Numbered from the stretch's first letter, positions 9,016-16,364 are shown. The stretch: 32,216 bases of DNA from an uncultured Lachnospiraceae bacterium (GCA_947644545.1 CANRZW010000041.1:1-32216), one strand, 5' to 3'. Made by a program: numbers and translations. The notes: generated by a model from the letters alone, not told the origin.

Positions 9016-9677
9016 TATTGCTGTTCCTCCTGTCTGATGCGCGGCAGATTCCAGTGATAATATGCTGCCAGGAACCTGATCGCAATCACTGCCGTCGACG
9101 CTATGACCATCGCCGGAAGCTGCCCAAATCCCCGGTAGATCCATACGCAGCTCAAAGCGCCCGCCACGGACGCACAGGCATAAATATGCTTTACAAAAAT
9201 ATAGGGCGGGACTCCTGCCATAATATCCCGTAAGAGTCCGCCTCCCACACCGGTTAGGGTTCCCAGGAAGACCAGCAGGAAAGTGTTCTCCAGATGCCCG
9301 TTCTGTATCCCCGTCAATACCCCCATTACCGTAAAAATACCAAGCCCGACAGAATCCATCACAAGCATGACTCTGTCATACAGCATACCCGTCCTTCCCT
9401 GGAGCAGCCCCTTCCTGAAATAAAGGACCAGAAACACCAGGAGCGCCGTGATAACGGCAATCTCCACATATACCGGCTTTACCAGCGCGCCCGGTACATT
9501 TCCAAGGATCATATCCCTGGTCATCCCGCCGCCGACCGCCGTAACCACTCCCAGCACGCAGACGCCGAAAATATCCATGCCGCAATGAATGCCGACGATC
9601 GCGCCGGATGCCGCAAACGCGATTGTTCCGATCAATTCCATACAGAATACTACATCAAATATCTGACCCGGCTCCAT
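9015..9677 (-). CDS. TRIC-family (UPF0126) cation channel
   Basis: This 220-residue membrane protein has the two internal repeats of the prokaryotic TRIC family. Both carry the kinked G-G-G motif: AVGGGMTRDMILGNVPG in the first half and GVGGGLLRDIMAGVPPYIF in the second. About seven membrane helices are predicted, including an N-terminal LIGTIAFAASGAI helix that begins like YicG. Family members form trimeric monovalent cation channels; the physiological role in bacteria is unsettled. The start at 9677 lies inside the end of the DUF1836 gene (23-bp overlap) with GGAGGGG before it, so the two are translationally linked. The C-terminus ends in a short charged tail. Confidence 0.9.
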   Translation of the reverse strand: MEPGQIFDVVFCMELIGTIAFAASGAIVGIHCGMDIFGVCVLGVVTAVGGGMTRDMILGNVPGALVKPVYVEIAVITALLVFLVLYFRKGLLQGRTGMLYDRVMLVMDSVGLGIFTVMGVLTGIQNGHLENTFLLVFLGTLTGVGGGLLRDIMAGVPPYIFVKHIYACASVAGALSCVWIYRGFGQLPAMVIASTAVIAIRFLAAYYHWNLPRIRQEEQQ

Positions 9678-10317
9678 TCTTCCCCTCCGCCTTGCTCTTC
9701 TGTTTCTTCTCGCCTCTGCCTGCCTCTTCTCTGCTCATACCGTCTATCATTTTCTCGATCAGCAGTTTCTTGACATAGACATCAAAACTCAACATACAGA
9801 TAAAGGCAAATGTCTGCAAAGAATCCACGCTATCCTGCGGCGCATCCTCGAAGGTCTGCTCCGATCTGCGGAATTTCTCCATAATATCAGACTTTAAGAT
9901 GTCAATCTGTTCCTGTTCCAACCCGAAAACTTCCTCGTAGATATTCCCCAGCCCATATGCGCCTTCCGCATCAAAAAACTTACCCGTTATGGGCCGCAGC
10001 AGCTGCTGTATATCGCTCATCGACAGGATTCCCTTATAATAATATATAAAAATAAGAAGCATCACATGTTCTTTGGAATATTTCTTCCTCACCGGCGGTG
10101 GAAGCAGATTGTTCTTCGCATAATTATTGATCATTGTCTTCGTCAGAATCTTATCTTCCTCCGGATTCCTGGTCGAATGCTTTAAATGCGACTCCATAAA
10201 TGTTGTAACCTGATCCATATACAGATCAATGTTCGGAATATCATCCGCCCTGACATATTCGATCCTGTCAAGACTCTCCAGTATACTGTTCAATAAATCT
10301 TCGGTGTTAATCGTCAT
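9655..10317 (-). CDS. DUF1836 domain protein
   Basis: This 220-residue soluble protein matches the DUF1836 (YkrK-like) group: LYMDQVTTFMESHL, then DKILTKTMINNYAKNNLLPPP, YSKEHVMLLIFIYYYKGILS and DIQQLL. The part with TMINNYAKNNLLP followed by a helical bundle resembles a MerR-like winged helix, so DNA binding is plausible but unproven. The C-terminus is a basic tail. A near-consensus promoter lies 51 bases upstream (10368-10396). It overlaps the TRIC gene by 23 bp, so the two form an operon. The link suggests a regulator or partner of the channel, but that is inference. The name in the related Bacillus protein is not carried over. Confidence 0.8.
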   Translation of the reverse strand: MTINTEDLLNSILESLDRIEYVRADDIPNIDLYMDQVTTFMESHLKHSTRNPEEDKILTKTMINNYAKNNLLPPPVRKKYSKEHVMLLIFIYYYKGILSMSDIQQLLRPITGKFFDAEGAYGLGNIYEEVFGLEQEQIDILKSDIMEKFRRSEQTFEDAPQDSVDSLQTFAFICMLSFDVYVKKLLIEKMIDGMSREEAGRGEKKQKSKAEGKNGAGSDI

Positions 10318-10618
10318 GCTTTATGCCTTTCTTATCTCATCGCCCATAGGATCATCGTATATGTCTCATTATATAGTTTTTATTACTACATGACAAGTGT
10401 TTTGCTGTGCAAATTCACCCCGCCCCGGCGGATCCTATTTCTATGCAATGCGCCGCCGGTACACATTCCCGAAACGACTACGGCAACATGTTCTGTTACC
10501 ATTTACAAATATAGATCCATATGCTATATTCTTACTTAACAGCAATACCGTTTTAACGCACAAAAGCGGCCATTGCCACTAAGAGAATATAAAGAGATAT
10601 GGGAGGCCCGTTTCGATC
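10318..10618. other. Divergent intergenic region
   Basis: The 301 bases hold a strong leftward promoter for the DUF1836-TRIC operon (10368-10396). A weaker rightward candidate for the TrpR-like gene is TTACAA at 10503-10508, a 16-base spacer and TATATT at 10525-10530. The open frame of 61 codons at 10397-10582 has no ribosome binding site and no recognisable protein features. Nothing else stands out. Confidence 0.5.
10368..10396 (-). promoter_or_regulatory. Predicted sigma-A promoter of the DUF1836-TRIC operon
   Basis: On the minus strand TTGTCA (10391-10396), 17 bases and a perfect TATAAT (10368-10373) are in good register. Transcription would begin near 10361, about 44 bases before the start codon at 10317. 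Confidence 0.75.
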
Positions 10619-10903
10619 ATGAATAAGAAGTTACAAACCAACGCCGTGGATCAGTTGTTCGATGCCATACTATGCCTGGAGACAAAAGAAGAATGCTACG
10701 CTTTCTTCGAGGACCTGTGTACCGTGAATGAGCTGCTCTCTCTGTCCCAGCGATTTGAAGTTGCCGCCATGCTCAAGAAGCATAAGACCTATCTTGAGAT
10801 CGCCGAGAAAACCGGCGCATCTACCGCAACGATCAGCCGTGTCAACAGATCTCTCAACTATGGAAATGACGGCTACACGATGATATTTGAACGTCTTCCA
10901 TAA
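10619..10903 (+). CDS. YerC/YecD-family TrpR-related protein
   Basis: This 94-residue protein reads DQLFDAILCLETKEECYAFFEDLCTVNELLSLSQRFEVA and then a helix-turn-helix, YLEIAEKTGASTATISRVNRSLNYG. This is the YerC/YecD family, which carries a Trp-repressor-like fold and is nearly universal in Firmicutes next to housekeeping genes. It is a predicted DNA-binding regulator. It lacks evidence for tryptophan binding, and its targets are unknown. GGGAGG lies 12 bases before the ATG, a little long. A strong hairpin follows the gene, so it seems monocistronic. Confidence 0.93.
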   Translation: MNKKLQTNAVDQLFDAILCLETKEECYAFFEDLCTVNELLSLSQRFEVAAMLKKHKTYLEIAEKTGASTATISRVNRSLNYGNDGYTMIFERLP

Positions 10904-10930
10904 CAATAATGCTTAGATTTCCACAAAACA

Positions 10931-10963
10931 TTGGCACCACCCTTTCTTTCCCGGTGGTGCCAA
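10931..10963. terminator. Bidirectional intrinsic terminator-like hairpin
   Basis: TTGGCACCACC at 10931-10941 pairs perfectly with GGTGGTGCCAA at 10953-10963 across an 11-base loop. It sits between the convergent TrpR-like and LytM-like genes. The minus strand continues TGTTTTGTGG, a partial U-tract; the plus strand has none. A shared terminator is likely. Confidence 0.65.
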
Positions 10964-10979
10964 AATGCATCCTCATATC

Positions 10980-11699
10980 TTATCCGTCTATATTGATCAG
11001 ATCCATCGGATCAATATATTTGTCTTCATACATGATCTGATATCCAAGTTCTGTGCTGTCTTCTCCCGTCACATACAGGATCGCTCCCCTGACCACTTCG
11101 TCTCCTTCTTTCACCATAACGTCGCCGTCATTGCGATAGATACTGTTGTATCCGTTTCCATGGTCAATTTTGATACAATGCAGATACCCGCTGTCTGTGG
11201 TGATGGAAATGATCCTGCCATCCGCGGCGGCGATAACGCTGCTGCCCTCGCTGCCGTTTAACTTGACCATCGGATCCTCTCCCCCTGCTTCTTCCAGAGA
11301 AGCCGAGGACGACATCGGAAATCCAACCGGCATATGCGCCTGGGCCCTCTCCTGCTCGAGCGCCTCCTCTTCCTCAACTTTCTGATTGATCGTATCGCTG
11401 AGGATCGTTACTTTGTTCATCAGTTCTTCCCTCAGGGAAATAAGATCCTCTTTCTCTGCTGTCAGCGCCTCAATCTCCTCCTGCTGCCGACTCGTCTCCG
11501 CCGCCAAAACTTCTATCCTCTTATGACTCCGGTAACAGATCACCGCCAGAACTACAACCACGGTCAGCCCGATAAACGTCACCGACTCTATCAGTGCCGG
11601 GCCGAATCCCATCTGGCGGATACGTCCTTCCCTGGAATCCATGAACAGCATCAACATGTAATTTACTTTTCTTTTTCTTCTGCCCCCTTCTGCTTTCAA
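10980..11699 (-). CDS. Membrane-anchored coiled-coil protein with degenerate LytM (M23) domain
   Basis: This 239-residue protein has a basic N-terminus, one membrane helix at about 38-56 (SVTFIGLTVVVVLAVICY) and a coiled coil at about 60-115. A LytM-type fold follows at about 150-239: VIAAADGRIISI, IKIDHGNGYNSIYRN, VKEGDEVVRGAILYV and a final PMDLI. M23 peptidases bind zinc with H-x-x-x-D and H-x-H. Here the first motif is absent and the usual HLHFE is LGYQIM, so the domain should be catalytically dead. Dead LytM proteins are known to activate cell-wall amidases or act as scaffolds, as with EnvC/NlpD and SpoIIQ. The start is TTG at 11699, nine bases after a strong GGAGG. The first ATG (codon 15) lacks as good a site. 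Confidence 0.75.
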   Translation of the reverse strand: MKAEGGRRKRKVNYMLMLFMDSREGRIRQMGFGPALIESVTFIGLTVVVVLAVICYRSHKRIEVLAAETSRQQEEIEALTAEKEDLISLREELMNKVTILSDTINQKVEEEEALEQERAQAHMPVGFPMSSSASLEEAGGEDPMVKLNGSEGSSVIAAADGRIISITTDSGYLHCIKIDHGNGYNSIYRNDGDVMVKEGDEVVRGAILYVTGEDSTELGYQIMYEDKYIDPMDLINIDG

Positions 11700-11814
11700 T
11701 CAACATCACCTCCGGCAACCTATTATGATCCATTCACGATCAAAACTCTCTTAAACACGCCTTATTTTACCATACTCGATAGGAAAAAGACAATCTATGT
11801 TTACATAAAGTTTC

Positions 11815-12333
11815 CTAATCGAGCAGAAATCCTTCCTCGGCAAGCGCCATACACGCGGCATCCAGCGTCTCTTCCTGCTGAGCTTCAATCGTATGGAAAT
11901 GCACCCCCTCTGTCAGATCCGTCAAGGGTTTTGTCCCGTATTCCTCGACTTTATGCATGAATTTCCGCACATCCGCCCTGTTTTGAATGACCAGTTCTCC
12001 CACAAGCCGTCCATAGATCTCATGTTCCACGATCACGTTTACAACCTTCCCGCCGGCATCCACAATACAGTCCAGTTCCCGGATGATATCCTCCTTCCGG
12101 TGCTTTACCTTGACTACCCTCGTGTATCGTTCCGGTTCCTTCGGCTGCCTGTACAACATATATCCTCTGTTTGTGGAAAGGATATCCTGATAGGAAGCCC
12201 GCAGCAAGGCAATGTCCTGAACGATCACCTGCCTGCTGACCCCCATATGTTTTGCCAGCTTTGTACCGGAAAGCGGCGCGTTCTCCCTCCGCAGAACCTC
12301 CATGATCTGTTGTCTTCTGACTTCACCTTCCAT
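11815..12333 (-). CDS. niaR: NiaR, niacin-responsive NAD biosynthesis repressor
   Basis: This 172-residue protein has an N-terminal winged helix of the HTH_11 type, RRQQIMEVLRRENAPLSGTK and MGVSRQVIVQDIALLRA. It is followed by the 3H domain, with the conserved histidines in VIVEHEIYG and GVHFHTIEA. That two-domain layout defines NiaR (YrxA), which represses niacin uptake and de novo NAD genes when niacin is plentiful. No such target gene is adjacent, so it acts elsewhere in the genome. The start at 12333 follows AAGGGGAG. The plus-strand sequence ACACCTGT at 12380-12387 in its upstream region resembles what I recall of NiaR operators; self-regulation is a guess. Confidence 0.93.
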   Translation of the reverse strand: MEGEVRRQQIMEVLRRENAPLSGTKLAKHMGVSRQVIVQDIALLRASYQDILSTNRGYMLYRQPKEPERYTRVVKVKHRKEDIIRELDCIVDAGGKVVNVIVEHEIYGRLVGELVIQNRADVRKFMHKVEEYGTKPLTDLTEGVHFHTIEAQQEETLDAACMALAEEGFLLD

Positions 12334-12426
12334 GCACTCTTAACTCCCCTTAAGCGATTCCTGTCCCTTTTTTATAATTACACCTGTTGTTTCCATAATA
12401 ATTGACTAAATTAGAAAAAACAATGC

Positions 12427-12455
12427 TTTACATTTGGCGAGACATGTGCTATTCT
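12427..12455 (+). promoter_or_regulatory. Predicted promoter of the cold-shock gene
   Basis: TTTACA at 12427-12432, a 17-base spacer and TATTCT at 12450-12455 precede the gene. The expected start near 12462 leaves a short leader of about 44 bases. A TTGACA at 12467-12472 is less suitable because its -10 would fall within or beyond the ribosome binding site. Confidence 0.55.
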
Positions 12456-12505
12456 ATCAATGTTGACAAAGTCAGCTTATTCATAATTTTTTGGAGGTAT
12501 GTACG

Positions 12506-12706
12506 ATGAACAAAGGTACGGTAAAATGGTTCAACAACCAAAAGGGCTACGGATTCATTTCCGATGAGCAGGGTAACGATGTTTTCGTTCATTACTCAGG
12601 ACTTAACATGGAAGGCTTTAAATCTCTTGAAGAAGGCGCTGCTGTTGAGTACGAAGTAGTTAATGGCGAAAAAGGTCCTCAGGCCGTAAACGTAACAAAA
12701 TTATAA
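12506..12706 (+). CDS. CspA-family cold-shock protein
   Basis: This 66-residue single OB-fold protein binds single-stranded RNA and DNA and keeps transcripts unfolded. Both RNA-binding motifs are present: RNP-1 KGYGFI near residue 14 and RNP-2 VFVHY near residue 27. The opening [10 protein letters not shown] is typical of the family. GGAGG lies eight bases before the ATG at 12506. An earlier in-frame TTG at 12491 overlaps that ribosome binding site and is rejected. The gene has its own promoter and a strong terminator about 110 bases downstream, leaving a long AT-rich 3' untranslated region. It is not linked to its neighbours. Confidence 0.96.
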   Translation: MNKGTVKWFNNQKGYGFISDEQGNDVFVHYSGLNMEGFKSLEEGAAVEYEVVNGEKGPQAVNVTKL

Positions 12707-12815
12707 GAAACATCGTTCTTATAATTCCATAATCAGTATTACGATGTGCCTTTTCTTAAATATAAATGATGAATTTTATTTAGAATTAGCAATATTGTCA
12801 TAACGGATTAGAGAA

Positions 12816-12841
12816 AACCTGTCAGCGGACAGGTTTTTTTT
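12816..12841 (+). terminator. Intrinsic terminator of the cold-shock gene
   Basis: AACCTGTC (12816-12823) pairs with GACAGGTT (12828-12835) across a four-base loop, followed by a run of T residues to 12841. This is a textbook rho-independent terminator. Confidence 0.9.
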
Positions 12842-12956
12842 ATTCCCTCTTTTTATCAATATCCTTCTATTTCAAAGCAATATTTTGTTATTCTACAGCA
12901 AAAACTCTTTACTATGGCTAATATAGTGTTATCTTTTTATAATATAATTATAGATT

Positions 12957-12984
12957 TTGTCAGGAAAGAGTATTATAGTATAAA
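12957..12984 (+). promoter_or_regulatory. Predicted promoter of an RNA unit without an open frame
   Basis: TTGTCA at 12957-12962, a 16-base spacer and TATAAA at 12979-12984 each differ from consensus by one base. No gene follows on this strand; transcription would meet a terminator about 95 bases later. Confidence 0.6.
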
Positions 12985-12989
12985 CAGAC

Positions 12990-13086
12990 TTGATCACGGA
13001 AGTCAAGTCGGTTATAGCAATTCCGGAAGAATTCCCCTTTTACACAAGCGAAAACCTCGAAGGACCCAAACCTTCGAGGTTTTTGT
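12990..13086 (+). ncRNA. Candidate small RNA, about 95 nucleotides
   Basis: The unit is bounded by a near-consensus promoter and a 13-bp intrinsic terminator. Near its 5' end GACTTGA (12987-12993) pairs with TCAAGTC (13003-13009) around a nine-base loop. A second short palindrome (AATTC/GAATT) lies around 13019-13033, then a C- and A-rich single-stranded stretch precedes the terminator. No start codon with a ribosome binding site is present. The boundaries are estimated from the promoter and the terminator. It does not match an RNA class I recognise; it could also be a by-product of the shared terminator. Confidence 0.45.
13051..13084. terminator. Bidirectional terminator downstream of the CoA-transferase gene
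   Basis: AAAACCTCGAAGG (13051-13063) pairs perfectly with CCTTCGAGGTTTT (13071-13084, allowing an extra T) around a seven-base loop. T-runs follow on both strands. It ends the leftward AtuA/CoA-transferase operon and the candidate rightward RNA. Confidence 0.85.
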
Positions 13087-13088
13087 TT

Positions 13089-14300
13089 TCAGATTATTTT
13101 CTCTGCCCGCAGCGCTTCGATCTGCTGCTTCGTATAGCCAAGCGCCTCCAGGACTTCCTCATTGTGCTGTCCGAGCGTCGGCGCCGGATAGTTGATCCTG
13201 GGCATCATATCCATCAGCTTAACAGGATTGCCGTTCACCCTGGATCTGCCGATCACAGGATGTTCCACTTCGATGAACATTTCCCGTGCACCCGCGATAT
13301 GCGCATCCTCCGTGATCTGCTTCACATCATAGAGAGGCGCCGCCGGAATGCCCTTGCCAAGCATCTTCTCTACGATCTCATCCACCGTATATTGCATACT
13401 CCACTTTTCAATATAAACCTTCTGGAGCTTATTGTTCTTTACCCGCAGCGGCACGGTCAGGAAACGCTCATCCGTGATCATCCAGGGCATATCCAATACC
13501 TCTGTGCAGAACTTTTCATATAACTTCTGATTACCACAGGCAAGAATGACCCAGCCGTCCTTTGCTATATAAGTGTCATACGGCGCAATGGAAGCGTACG
13601 CATTGCCGGTCCGTTCCGGAATCTGCCCGGACTTGAAGTAGCGGATATAGGCGTTCTCCAGACTGGCCACAACAGAGTCCACTAACGATATGTCGATCCT
13701 CTGACCGACTCCTGTCAGGTCTCTTGCATGAACCGCCAGCAGGACGCCGATCACCAGATTCATGCCGCCCAGTATATCTCCCATAGCATTACCGGATCTT
13801 GTCGGTTCACCGCCTTCCGCACCGGTAATGCTCATAAGGCCGCCCATTCCCTGGGATACAATGTCATAACCCGGTCTCTGGGAATAAGGTCCATAGGAGC
13901 CGAACCCGGAAAGCGCCCCGTAGATCAGGCGGGGATTTAACCCGCGCAGCGTTTCATAGCCGAGTCCCAGTTTATCCATTACCCCCGGCCGATAATTCTC
14001 CAAAAGAATATCCGCATCTTTGACCAGCTTCAGGAAGATCTCTTTCCCCGCATCTGCCTTCAGGTTGAGCGTAATCCCCTTCTTATTACGGTTTAAGTTC
14101 GCATAGTACATGCTCTCACCGTTTTCATAAGGCCCATATCCCCGCGCGTCGTCACCGCGCCCGGGAACTTCGATCTTCAATACACTCGCTCCAAAATCCC
14201 CCAGAATGGATCCGGCATAGGGTCCGGCTACGACTCTCGTCAGATCGAGCACCTTCAAATCCTGTAATGCCTGTATATCCTGAATCGTTTCGCCGCTCAA
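13089..14300 (-). CDS. CaiB/BaiF (type III) CoA-transferase
   Basis: This 403-residue protein is a family III CoA-transferase that moves CoA between carboxylic acids through an aspartyl-CoA intermediate. Landmarks are the N-terminal LKVLDLTRVVAGPYAGSILGDFGA, IEVPGRGDDARGYGP, ENYRPGVMDKLGLGY and SGFGSYGP. The probable nucleophile Asp175 is in GNAMGDILGG, with the C-terminal half carrying GNPVKL and APTLGQHNEEVLEALGY. The length is normal. The start is TTG at 14300, seven bases after AGGAGG and two bases beyond the stop of the preceding gene, so it is translationally coupled. It is the last gene of the AtuA-like operon. The acyl substrate is not evident; a carboxylate handled by the AtuA-like partner is the natural guess. 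Confidence 0.92.
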   Translation of the reverse strand: MSGETIQDIQALQDLKVLDLTRVVAGPYAGSILGDFGASVLKIEVPGRGDDARGYGPYENGESMYYANLNRNKKGITLNLKADAGKEIFLKLVKDADILLENYRPGVMDKLGLGYETLRGLNPRLIYGALSGFGSYGPYSQRPGYDIVSQGMGGLMSITGAEGGEPTRSGNAMGDILGGMNLVIGVLLAVHARDLTGVGQRIDISLVDSVVASLENAYIRYFKSGQIPERTGNAYASIAPYDTYIAKDGWVILACGNQKLYEKFCTEVLDMPWMITDERFLTVPLRVKNNKLQKVYIEKWSMQYTVDEIVEKMLGKGIPAAPLYDVKQITEDAHIAGAREMFIEVEHPVIGRSRVNGNPVKLMDMMPRINYPAPTLGQHNEEVLEALGYTKQQIEALRAEKII

Positions 14301-14302
14301 TT

Positions 14303-14677
14303 CTAAACCTCCTCAATATCCCCTTTTACGGATCCGCCCGTGATCTCTGCCAGCTCTTCCTGTGTCACATGGATCTTCATCCGCATCACTGCGCTTCCCA
14401 TCGATTTTCCCAGGGAATCCAGCCGCAGACTCATGGTAGCGCCGCCTCCCAGGGCATGTTTCATCACGAAATTAAAGCCTCCCAGGCTCGGGATATCATA
14501 TCTTATGATCTCCCCCTTCACCATATCGCCGAAATGGGTATGCAGCGCCGCCGGTGTCACTTCTCTTTCGATGATCTTATAATATTCAGGTTTTCTCGCA
14601 TAGACGCACACATTGCTCGTATCCCCTTTGTCTCCGCTGCGGCCGTGAGCGATATCATTCAAATAGATTTCCGCCAT
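14303..14677 (-). CDS. AtuA C-terminal-like small protein
   Basis: This 124-residue protein begins MAEIYLNDIAHGRSGDKGDTSNV and continues with TPAALHTHFGDMVKGEIIRYDIPSLGGFNFVMKHALGGG and DSLGKSM. That is the domain found at the C-terminus of many AtuA (acyclic terpene utilisation) proteins, here as a separate polypeptide. GKAMG/GRSGDKGD and the Gly-rich GGGATMSLRLD segment are the conserved features. The ATG at 14677 is preferred because AAGGAAGG lies just upstream. An in-frame TTG at 14701 sits before that site and is rejected. It lies between the AtuA-like and CoA-transferase genes with gaps of 33 and 2 bases. A stable complex with the AtuA-like protein is likely. No enzyme activity can be assigned. 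Confidence 0.85.
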   Translation of the reverse strand: MAEIYLNDIAHGRSGDKGDTSNVCVYARKPEYYKIIEREVTPAALHTHFGDMVKGEIIRYDIPSLGGFNFVMKHALGGGATMSLRLDSLGKSMGSAVMRMKIHVTQEELAEITGGSVKGDIEEV

Positions 14678-14710
14678 CTTACATTCCTTCCTTTCTCTCA
14701 ACCTGACAAA

Positions 14711-16078
14711 TTAGACTTCCAAAATATGTGCCTGAATGTCAAGGGCATCCCTTGGAACATAGGTCGGCCACAGCGCCATTACTTCCTGTACATGGGCACG
14801 TCCGCCGAAGAAGGAAGCTCCCGGAGGTCCGTTTAACTGCAGCGGACTGATCTCGGGAATGATCTTCGCACATTCGGACTTATCCTCGCTGAACACAGCG
14901 ATCCGCAGTACACACTCATTCAGATTCTTAAGGGATTCCTCTCGCATATCGGCTACATTCAGATGCAGACTGTTCACGCCGATATAGCTGATATGTACGT
15001 CGTCTGCCTTCATCCCCCGCCTTGCCATTTTCTTCATAATCACGTCCGCGCAGTACTGTGCCTTCTCATAGGCATCCGGCCAGGCGAAACTTAACATCGA
15101 TACGGTCTTCCATCCCTTGTGATATCCGACGCACAGCTTCAAATCATCCGGTCTCTTCTTGCCGTGAATATTGCCGATCCGCACCCTGTCAGGCCCCACC
15201 TGTGTGATGGTCGCCTTGCTGATATCCACATTGACATCGGGCGTCATATAGTTGGCGGGATCTAACACTTCATAGAGGAACTGTTCTTTGCAGCTCTGTT
15301 CACAGATCACACCGCCACAGTCCGGCGCTTTCGTGATCTCGAAAGTATCCTCCGTGATCTCCGCAATGGGGAAGCCCAGCTCATCCATTCGCGGAACGCT
15401 GCGCCAGTCATACATATAGTTGCCGCCTGCTCCCTGGCCGCCGCACTCCAATAAGTGGCCTGCCATAATCCCTCTTGCCAGATTATCCCAGTCATCTTCC
15501 GCCCAGCCGAACTCATGGACAAAAGGCGCTAAGAACAGGGCAGAATCCGCCGCCCGTCCGGTGATCACCACGTCGGCCCCCTGGTTTAAGCATTCCCTGA
15601 TCTTCTCATGGCCGATATAGGCATTGCAGTTGTAGATCTTGTCAACGATCTCGTTAAAATCACCATCGTAATCGAAATTCGGGAACGTCCAGCCTTCCTT
15701 CAAGAGCCGGGGGATCTTCTCCTTGATGGAGTCGCCTGTCACATAGCCGATCTTATAGCCCTTCATCCCGGCAGTTTCCGCCCACTGTCTGATAGCCTCC
15801 ACGCATCCCGTGATGTTCATGCCGCCGGCATTGGTCAGAATACGGATCTTCTTTTCCCAGGCTTCTTTGCCGCCGTCTTTCAAGATCCTCGTCACGAAAT
15901 CCGGGGCGAACCCCTTGCTTGGATCCTTCAACTGTTGCTTGGCCATGATGGACATGGTAAGCTCCGCCAGATAATCGCAGGCCATATACTGAATGTCCGC
16001 ATGACGCAGCATATGGAGCGCGGCATCCGGAGAATCCCCCCAAAAGCCCTGACCGCCGCCAATCGCAATCTTTTTCAT
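14711..16078 (-). CDS. AtuA-like (DUF1446) protein
   Basis: This 455-residue protein begins KKIAIGGGQGFWGDSPDAALHML and continues YMACDYLAELTMSIMAKQ and ADVVITGRAADSALFLAPFVHEFGW. Further on it has a GGQGAGGNYMYDW-type segment and FGGRAHVQE near the end. This is the DUF1446/AtuA family, found in acyclic terpene catabolism in Pseudomonas and in many unrelated carboxylate operons. The activity is not biochemically settled. In the long family form the C-terminal domain is fused; here it is the next gene. The start at 16078 follows AAAAGGAAGG. Transcription starts about 112 bases upstream from a promoter flanked by two palindromes, probably repressed by the adjacent LacI-family protein. Terpene use should not be assumed here. 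Confidence 0.88.
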   Translation of the reverse strand: MKKIAIGGGQGFWGDSPDAALHMLRHADIQYMACDYLAELTMSIMAKQQLKDPSKGFAPDFVTRILKDGGKEAWEKKIRILTNAGGMNITGCVEAIRQWAETAGMKGYKIGYVTGDSIKEKIPRLLKEGWTFPNFDYDGDFNEIVDKIYNCNAYIGHEKIRECLNQGADVVITGRAADSALFLAPFVHEFGWAEDDWDNLARGIMAGHLLECGGQGAGGNYMYDWRSVPRMDELGFPIAEITEDTFEITKAPDCGGVICEQSCKEQFLYEVLDPANYMTPDVNVDISKATITQVGPDRVRIGNIHGKKRPDDLKLCVGYHKGWKTVSMLSFAWPDAYEKAQYCADVIMKKMARRGMKADDVHISYIGVNSLHLNVADMREESLKNLNECVLRIAVFSEDKSECAKIIPEISPLQLNGPPGASFFGGRAHVQEVMALWPTYVPRDALDIQAHILEV

Positions 16079-16172
16079 AGCTTTTACCCTTCCTTTTTGA
16101 TAATTTTGTTACCTTCTGTTACCATAACGCCGCTTGCACGGCAATACAGTCTATGCTTCACTATCCAAATCA

Positions 16173-16186
16173 GTACCACGTTGTAC
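16173..16186. promoter_or_regulatory. Probable LacI-family operator O1
   Basis: GTACCACGTTGTAC is a palindrome with one mismatched pair and a central CG, the usual form of LacI-family operators. It overlaps the expected start region of the leftward promoter. It shares the 11-mer ACGTTGTACTT with O2. Confidence 0.65.
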
Positions 16187-16196
16187 TTATATCATC

Positions 16197-16224
16197 AGTA
16201 TACCACCGGGATGTACTTTGTCAA
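16197..16224 (-). promoter_or_regulatory. Predicted sigma-A promoter of the AtuA-like operon
   Basis: The minus strand carries a perfect TTGACA (16219-16224), a 16-base spacer and TATACT (16197-16202). Transcription should begin near 16190, at the edge of operator O1. Operator O2 lies just upstream of the -35 box. Confidence 0.75.
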
Positions 16225-16226
16225 GA

Positions 16227-16238
16227 TACAACGTTGTA
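16227..16238. promoter_or_regulatory. Probable LacI-family operator O2
   Basis: TACAACGTTGTA is a perfect 12-bp palindrome with a central CG. Its centre is 53 bp from that of O1, close to five helical turns, which would place two bound dimers on the same DNA face around the promoter. Confidence 0.65.
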
Positions 16239-16298
16239 CTTTATTTTGGATCAAATACTGTCTGTTTTTAACTTGCATTTCGGATTACTGTCGTTTAG

Positions 16299-16357
16299 TA
16301 TGAAAGGCAGAGACTTCCATAGGATAGATGGCCATGCGGCCCGCCGGGCGGCAGGCT
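16299..16357 (+). repeat. Palindromic repeat element, copy 2
   Basis: An imperfect palindrome (TATGAAAG and CTTCCATA around a seven-base centre) is followed by GATGGCCATGCGGC, a GC-rich hairpin CCGCCGGGCGG and CAGG. The order matches the element at 1625-1675 read on the minus strand. The two copies are in unrelated locations, so this is a dispersed family rather than a local duplication. Confidence 0.45.
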
Positions 16358-16364
16358 GCGTAGG

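Larger units (their letters stand above)
12707..13088. other. Intergenic region between the cold-shock and CoA-transferase genes
   Basis: The 382 bases contain the cold-shock 3' region and its terminator (12816-12841). An AT-rich stretch without features follows at about 12842-12956. Then come a good rightward promoter (12957-12984) and a bidirectional terminator (13051-13084). No protein-coding frame with a ribosome binding site is seen. Confidence 0.7.

Noticed and set aside
10397..10582. 61-codon frame in the divergent intergenic region
   Set aside because: It has no ribosome binding site and overlaps predicted promoters.
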